A DNA stretch of 23,689 nucleotides from Nitrososphaeraceae archaeon. Lineage in GTDB: Archaea; Thermoproteota; Nitrososphaeria; Nitrososphaerales; Nitrososphaeraceae. The notes beneath the pieces were generated by a model. The model was not told the DNA's origin. It made no database searches and saw only the letters and a list, made by a program, of their open reading frames with translations. A program made the position numbers and the translations under genes. This document shows, piece after piece, positions 23,464 through 23,689 of this stretch. Location: the NCBI GenBank assembly GCA_025937665.1, contig JAICQW010000005.1, forward strand, positions 1 through 23,689, written 5' to 3'. The stretch's first letter is position 1; each line of letters opens with the position of its first letter.

Positions 23464-23689
23464 TCACTTTTTTTCTTGTTCTCTAAAATAGGGAATTACC
23501 TTTTTACCAAAGAGCTCAATGTTTTTGAAATAACCATCTCCCCAAAATCTAATGATAAAATGATTCGTTCCTGCTTCGATAAACCTTTCTAACATTTCGA
23601 TTACATCATCTGGCTTACCCACACCTATTGCACTCCTCGCCACATCATCAGGTATTTGCATCGCTGCCCGTTTCATCTGCTCCATCAAT
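23464..23689 (-). CDS. LLM-class (luciferase-like) F420-dependent oxidoreductase, C-terminal part
   Basis: Only the last about 75 residues are inside the window; the frame is open at the right edge. The segment IPDDVARSAIGVGKPDDVIE, then MLERFIEAGTNHFIIRF and the end ELFGKKVIPYFRE is the usual tail of luciferase-like monooxygenases, where a barrel helix is followed by the phrase F-G-x-x-V-I-P-x-F-R. Such enzymes commonly use F420 in archaea, in line with cofG/cofH in this window. Substrate unknown. The TTG and ATG at 23683-23688 are internal. Confidence 0.7.
   Translation of the reverse strand, partial: LMEQMKRAAMQIPDDVARSAIGVGKPDDVIEMLERFIEAGTNHFIIRFWGDGYFKNIELFGKKVIPYFREQEKK

Overview
The window is AT-rich archaeal DNA. 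Gene content points to an ammonia-oxidising thaumarchaeon (Nitrososphaerota), most like the Nitrososphaerales and perhaps the Nitrosocosmicus group. The markers are archaeal RNA polymerase subunit Rpo6, A-type ATPase subunit F, Sec61-gamma/SecE, archaeal ApgM, formate-dependent PurP, CofG/CofH for F420, and many TTG or ATG starts lying 23-30 nt downstream of TATA-like boxes (leaderless style). The genus is inferred; the domain and phylum-level call is fairly secure.

Layout. 1-662: 3' part of a Mre11/SbcD-related phosphoesterase, tail to tail with carB. 659-5134 (minus): carA-carB. 5270-5767 (minus): rpo6 with a lysine-rich N-terminus. 5789-7911 (plus): cyclophilin-like protein, SWIM zinc-finger protein and purD. 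7870-10003 (minus): purN, folD and 5-formyl-THF cyclo-ligase. 10225-12659 (minus): cofG-cofH. 12820-14022 (minus): membrane glycosyltransferase. 14158-14454 (minus): atpF. 14576-15865 (plus): apgM. 15887-16975: two divergent regulators with palindromes between them. 17166-18562 (plus): secE and purP. 18592-19564: two small secreted proteins. 19565-21569: gene-poor, decaying stretch with a broken gene, short ORFs, a repeat pair and a terminator-like hairpin. 21570-22145 (minus): secreted protein. 22378-23409 (plus): beta-CASP nuclease-like protein. 23464-end (minus): C-terminus of a luciferase-like F420 oxidoreductase.

The metabolic theme is nucleotide and one-carbon chemistry. CarAB feeds pyrimidines and arginine. 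PurD, PurN and PurP belong to purine synthesis. FolD and the formyl-THF cyclo-ligase manage folate C1 units. CofG/CofH make the F420 chromophore, which the oxidoreductase at the right edge probably uses.

Main discovery. The carB frame is interrupted at 3833-3854 by 22 nt that fit an archaeal bulge-helix-bulge (BHB) intron. On the coding strand the segment forms a 4-bp central helix (GGCG/CGCC), a 6-bp inner hairpin and two 3-nt bulges. Cutting after the second nucleotide of each bulge removes exactly 22 nt and rebuilds the invariant G-E-F-D-Y-S-G-S-Q motif of the synthetase. I know BHB introns from archaeal tRNA and rRNA and from crenarchaeal cbf5 mRNA; I know of no carB example. A second frame problem near the carB start (3931-3934) means an assembly error or mutation must be excluded.
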